A stretch of DNA of 64,000 bases from Alentia gelatinosa (lineage: Eukaryota > Annelida > Polychaeta > Phyllodocida > Polynoidae). Where the stretch lies: positions 53,175,950 through 53,239,949 of the forward strand of contig OX465579.1 in the NCBI GenBank assembly GCA_950022655.1, written 5' to 3'. Of the stretch, positions 59,239 to 64,000 are shown one piece after another. The translations under genes and the position numbers were made by a program. The notes beneath the pieces were generated by a model. The model was not told the origin of the DNA. It searched no databases and was given only the letters and a program-made list of their open reading frames with translations. Every line of letters begins with the position of its first letter. Within the stretch, counting starts at the first letter, position 1.

Positions 59239-60260
59239 GTAACATGGAAACCTCTTCCTGAATTTAGGAAAAAGGTTTTGATAAGGGGAAGTTCTCAACT
59301 TCCAACCTCCACATGATCAGATCATACCTCTACTCACTTTCATGGATTATGAACTATTAAAGCAGAACTAGACGTTCTTCTTCACAGGTAAAGCAGATGC
59401 ATATTATACTTTGTAAAATGGTTTGTCAAACAATTGAACCTTTCAGGTACCTTTCAAGTGCTACACCCCACGGAATTGATGTTATCACTCACTCCCCATT
59501 CATTCTCCGAACGTGGCTGGATCAGCACCCTTATCTGTTGTCTTCAAATAGCGTAGAATATATTCTACGCTAAAAGCATAAATACCTACCTTATATTTAG
59601 AGGTGCATTTTTAACAGGATCTGCTTGAAATTTCATCCCAACATGTAGTATAGACCCTCCAGATTTTACTAAACACCCTAATATCGCCCCGGGTACGTAA
59701 AGGCCGCCTGTCCCCCAATGATCAATCGTTTTCTTATTTCTAACTGGAGAATCAAAATATAATTTGAAATATACATATATAGAAATAACTGACATTTCCA
59801 TTTCTGCCATCAGATTTCCAATTTGAAGTTTTATTTTTAAAAAACCATTAAACTGCTATAATTGTGGGATATGGGTCAAGGGTATATCATCATACAACGA
59901 CGAGAATCAGCTAGCAATACATCTCCTAACCACACTGAATCATGGGAAACCCCAATAAGATCTACTAGGTCTTGTCTATACTACTAAGCTGCCCCCTATC
60001 TGTTACCAGGGAGAACAAAGGAAGGAGAGGAGAGACCACATGACATAAGATCACTTACACCTATTTACACCTTATATCATATGCCAATTACCATAATCGA
60101 TTTGAACTTGTTCTCGTGTGTAAATCTAGAATTGTGAAAGTATAAACAAAAAAAACAGTGCTAAACAAACCCCTGCTAAAATTTCCATGTAAACAGTATA
60201 TGGAAACAGGGAATCTGCACTGGCTACAACTTCATAAATAAACATATACTTTGGGACAAA
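59239..60260. other. MSH4 intron after exon 14, no feature seen
   Basis: No exon encoding the expected FATHF motif was found. The 74-codon minus-strand frame near 59600 has no recognised motif. Confidence 0.4.
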
Positions 60261-60270
60261 ATGGCAACCT

Positions 60271-61020
60271 ATTCAATTCCTCCTCCCACTCCATTGGACA
60301 CCACAAACAATGTTGCAGATGATTAGAGAGATTTTGAGACCCAGTGGGAGCTGTATTACAATGCCACACGCCAACACCAAAAGCTCAAGAAAGAAGATAC
60401 CTTGGACAATCCAAATGAACCATGGGTCTCAATTGCCTCAAGGTCACGAGAGCCTTCCTAACTCTGTCAGTAGAAGACAAAAGAAACAATTGAGGAATTC
60501 TTGCCAAACTGAAAAGATACTTTGTCCCTCAAAACATTCAAGTTCAACATCGCCACCCAGAAGGCAGATGAGAAAGTTGAGGCCTACTACACATGGCTAT
60601 GTTAAATAGCAGCCCTTTGCAAATTCAGCACCCTCAAAGATGGCCTTATATGAGATTGCATGATAGTTGGTACCACCAGTATTGTGTGCCACAAGTCCCA
60701 GATCATGCCCATGTAGTAGATGCACTGAAAGTCAGCGAAATGAGTAAAGGCATCACTTGCCAACTAACTTTCGTGCCAAAAGAAGCTGAATATGTACATT
60801 TCAAGGAAGATTCGGCAAAATCAACAACCAACAGCAGAAGCTTCAATCAAGGTAAAAACGCCCTCAAAATTGCCATGCAAATGGTGTGGGGCAAAAGCCC
60901 ATAACGCAACATGTAACGAATGTGGCAAAGAGGGAAACTAAGCTCCTATTTGCCTCTCTAACAGATCAGTCAACGAGGTTGACAACTATGACATGAACGA
61001 GGTCGGTGTTGGATTCCTTG
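60271..61020 (+). pseudogene. Second Gypsy-type gag remnant
   Basis: Begins MATYSIPPPTPLDTTNN at 60271 and, in shifting frames, gives WELYYNATRQ, FKFNIATQKADEKVEAYYT and a zinc knuckle CKWCGAKAHNATCNECGKEG near 60874. There are many stops. Pol fragments of what may be the same copy lie at 61290-61349 and 62345-62470. Confidence 0.8.
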
Positions 61021-61039
61021 TTAAGATAAAGATTCTCCA

Positions 61040-61280
61040 TATTTCCACAGTTGTTTTTTTTGTCAGAGCAGCCTGAGGATTCCCACGGATGAAACCGCTC
61101 TTAGTTGTCATGCCGACACTATGACAACCCATGACATACCTGTTTGCGACCCCACAAACTATTTGTCAACAAATTGACACAAAGCAATCACCACGATCAC
61201 GCTGCTGTCACCAATGTGGTAATCAAATGAACGGATCTATGACACAAGGGGTCATATATATATATGTCACTTGGATAACC
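61040..61280 (+). mobile_element. Unidentified element sharing a core with 35385-35750
   Basis: AGCAGCCTGAGGATTCCCAC and GATGAAACCGCT match 35481 closely. AGAGC before and GCTCT after the core could pair. It lies between gag and pol of the decayed Gypsy copy, so it is probably an insertion. Confidence 0.4.
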
Positions 61281-61289
61281 GTAGAGTAC

Positions 61290-62470
61290 TTCTGGTGCTA
61301 AAAAATGCAGGGCTCACACTCAATGAAAAATGTAAATTCTCTAAACCCAGGGCCCTGTTTTTTAGTCACGACAATCGTTATTGGCGACATCGGCCAGGCG
61401 GGTGTGTGCTATAGAGCCACGATCTTAGAACCTGCGACAAATGGCGTCCGTCTACGACACGTAGGGAGCTCAAATGTGTATTATAGTCACGACAATCGGT
61501 GCTCACCCAAGCGAAAAATGACGCCACATAGGTCATAGGCCTAAGACAAATTTGGACATGTCGTACCGAATGCGCAACTTCACTTCCCGTAGGAATTAAG
61601 CAATGAAATTTTAACATGAGTAAGGTATATATATAACCTATAATCGTACCAAATATGAAGAGAATCGGCCCCAGCATGTAGAAGAGATCCGCGTTTGAAT
61701 TTCGTCATAGTCATCCTCTGCTCTGGTGGCCTTTGCACCCTCCCACCTCCCGGTGACAGTGAATGTCGAGGTCACTGCATAAATTAGGGTCACCAGAGCA
61801 GACATTGCTATGACGAAATCCAAACGTCGATATCTTCGGAACTCTGCAACCGATTTTCTTCATATTTGGTGCGATTATTGGTTATATGTATACCTTACTC
61901 GTGTTAAAATTTCATTGCTTAATTCTTACGGGAAGTGAAGTTGCGCATTCGGTACGACATGTCCAGAGTATCCAATCTATATCCCAATGTTTCATATCGA
62001 AACGCCGATAACTTCGGAACGGTTGGGCAGATATTCTTCATATTTGGAACGATTATAGGTTATATGTACCCTTACTCGTAATAAAATTTTATGACAAGCG
62101 ACAATTTAAGTAAATAGAGACACGTGGCTATGGAGCTCGTTCCCGGCATGAGGCCAAATATAGAAACTACGACAGTTCTAAACATGTCGCCAGCGCCGAT
62201 CATTTGAGCTCAGATCATAGGCACGCGGCTACGATCACGTCTATAGCACAGCGGCAATTTTGTATCACCCAAAAATGTCTTGGCCTCAACCCACGATCTT
62301 AGGCCATCGTGGATCCACGATATCGTGACTAAAAAATAGGGCCCAGGATCACATTACTGGGTCAGATCATTACCCCAACCATAATGAGCCTCTACGTCAA
62401 ATCCTCCAGAAAGACAGGGAATGGGTGTGGGATACATCTCAACAACAATACTAATCAGACAAAACTAGCG
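61290..62470 (+). pseudogene. Gypsy reverse transcriptase fragment split by a foldback element
   Basis: 61290-61349 reads VLKNAGLTLNEKCKFSKP, a typical Gypsy RT stretch. After the family Y element the frame goes on at 62345 with RITLLGQIITP, then (shifted) LRQILQKDREWVWD, the RT-RNase H connection. Confidence 0.8.
61350..62344. mobile_element. Foldback element, family Y, copy 3
   Basis: Ends GGGCCCTGTTTTTTAGTCAC and CGTGACTAAAAAATAGGGCC. It carries three ACACGAGTAAGG-type modules. It is inserted in Gypsy RT, with CCCA before the element and CCCA overlapping its right end. Confidence 0.88.
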
Positions 62471-62539
62471 CTACGAAGATGAACTGCATATAATGTGTCT
62501 TTGATTCAAGACTTAAGATATGTTTGTGTAACATCAGCG

Positions 62540-62720
62540 TGAAGGAAGTACAAATCTATGTGGATAATACAGCGCTCCCTTTTCATAAAATCTTGCCAAC
62601 ATTGCCTAATGAAGTCCTATTAAATAAGACGAAATGTTGCAAGCATCTGACCCAACCGCCCCCTATTTCGATGTATCTTTACACCAAATAAATCATTTTT
62701 AACTATTATCAGCTTGTCTG
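62540..62720 (+). mobile_element. Retroelement terminus (possibly Penelope-like)
   Basis: GCCTAATGAAGTCC, GACGAAATGTTGCAAG, TTTCGATGT and ATCAGCTTGTCTGGTTTA match, in order, the minus strand of 31250-31450. Confidence 0.5.
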
Positions 62721-62787
62721 GTTTAATGTGGAACTTTCCTCCAAACTAACATAAAATCTTAAGTATGGTGTATTTAGGAATCTGCCA

Positions 62788-63602
62788 GGGGGTGTTTTTC
62801 AGTCGAGAGGATCTCAACTTGAGATCTGCTAAGATCAATCCAAGATCCTGAGACCAACTTTGAGATCAATGGCGGAAAGTGTTTTTCAGACGTTGTCTCA
62901 AGTCTACACAGCCGATCTTAGGGGATCTCAACTCCAAGGATCTCAAGTTGAGATCCCTAGCCCTCAGTGTAGAGCTATCTCAAGTTCTATAGTGATCTTC
63001 CTGTGGTTTAAGTAAACCAGAGCCTCTAAATTGCCTATTGTCACCCCAAACTGTTATGTCAAGTCCCTTGCGATACCTTTTGTGAACCAATGTCAAGTTG
63101 AGACCAATCTCAAGTTGAGACCGATCTCAAGTTGAGACCAATCTCAAGTTGAGACCGATCTCAAGTTGAGACCGATCTCAAGTTGAAACTGACTTTGAGC
63201 ATTACAGTAGGTTTAGCACAAACTAGCTGAGTGGTGCAGTGCCTTGTTTTTATGTTGCTTATCAATTGTCTCTCATGGTCATAATAACCACAATAAAACT
63301 ATGAAATTTGGAATATACGTTTGCCAGGTTATCAATACACTTTGCTCTAAATATCTTTTAATTTTGATATGTTTTAGCACTGGATAAAAAAGTTGAGACA
63401 AGTATCAACTGATCTTAAGTTGAGACCGAAGTTGAGATCCTTTCACTTGAGATCCCTGAGATCATCTCAACTGAAAAACACCCAAAGCACCCCAAACGGT
63501 CTTATCTTAGTCTTAACTTGAGATCACCTCAAATGATCTCAACTGAAAAACACTTTCGATCTCAGCAGATCTCAAGTGGACATGATCTCAACTGAAAAAC
63601 AG
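62788..63602. mobile_element. Foldback element, family Z, copy 2 (unbroken)
   Basis: Left end GGGGTGTTTTTCAGTCGAGA, right end ATCTCAACTGAAAAACAGGG. About six tandem ATCTCAAGTTGAGACCGA units lie at 63090-63190. The middle (63290-63375) holds ATGAAATTTGGAATATACG and CTCTAAATATCTTTTAATTT. The right end abuts family X copy 5 and shares the bases AGGG with it. Confidence 0.85.
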
Positions 63603-64000
63603 GGAGCTGTTTCACTAGTAGTGGAGTGAAAGTGAGAGGTGAGACCGCAACAGTGGCACCAACAGTGGCACCAACAGTGGCAGGCCCAAATTTGCGTTTC
63701 ATCAGTGCTCTCGCTGTTGAGGTGGGACTAGCTGTCACTGTTGGCAAAGCTGTCGCTATGCACACGCGTTTGACGTTTGAATCTATTCGTCAACGGGCCG
63801 CGATGACGTGGAATTTCACCCCTTCCCATAGGAACTAAGCAATGAAATTTTTACACGAGTAAGGCATATATATAACCTATAATCGTACCAAATATGAAGA
63901 ATATCGGTCGAAGCGTTCCGAAGTTATCGACGTTTCAATTTCATCATAGCAATCATCTGCTCTGGTGGTCAAGTCACCCTCCCACCTCCCGATATGCAGT
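63602..64000. mobile_element. Foldback element, family X, copy 5 (cut by window end)
   Basis: Starts GGGAGCTGTTTCACTAGTAG and is close to copy 1 through CAACAGTGGCACCAACAGTG and the ACACGAGTAAGG module at 63853. The right end is outside the window. Confidence 0.85.

Noticed and set aside
27635..63838. Repeated open frames with TVAPTVAPTVA or VGATVGATV (27660, 39367, 54456, 63562 and others)
   Set aside because: They lie in the CAACAGTGGCACCA arms of family X foldback elements and are repeat by-products.

Overview
This is intronic and exonic DNA from an animal nuclear genome. The one host gene recognised is the meiotic MutS homologue MSH4, on the + strand. Fourteen coding exons between 16952 and 59238 can be placed by reading frame, splice phase and match to known MSH4 proteins. 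They give about 426 residues, from the core/lever region into the ATPase domain up to just after Walker B. The gene starts upstream of the exons found here and its C-terminal end lies beyond the window. The species cannot be named. The very long, repeat-filled introns, many foldback DNA elements with GGGCC-CTGTTT-type ends, LINEs, Ty3/Gypsy copies and kilobase satellites suggest a marine invertebrate, which is an inference.

Layout: 1-2500 holds a small inverted-repeat element and a dispersed element carrying an AAGACTGTTG minisatellite. 2500-11508 is satellite DNA: a ~200-bp array, then a ~206-bp array with higher-order structure, related to the first in the opposite orientation. 11509-16951 has a second minisatellite element, a long hairpin and a foldback element. 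From 16952 to 59238 the MSH4 exons are separated by nested mobile elements: a LINE inside a foldback element (intron 1), a LINE broken by a 1.5-kb TIR element (intron 2), foldback elements of several families, a Ty3/Gypsy copy broken by a SINE-like insertion and a pogo-like MITE (intron 9), a third ~202-bp satellite (intron 10), and a 2.7-kb foldback element containing a tRNA-like sequence and an inverted minisatellite (intron 13). 59239-64000 holds a second decayed Gypsy copy and more foldback elements.

Nothing here looks like an operon or a multigene system. The most notable results are two 13-nt microexons in MSH4, local exon duplications next to two MSH4 exons, and a group of foldback elements whose ends differ but which share internal modules.
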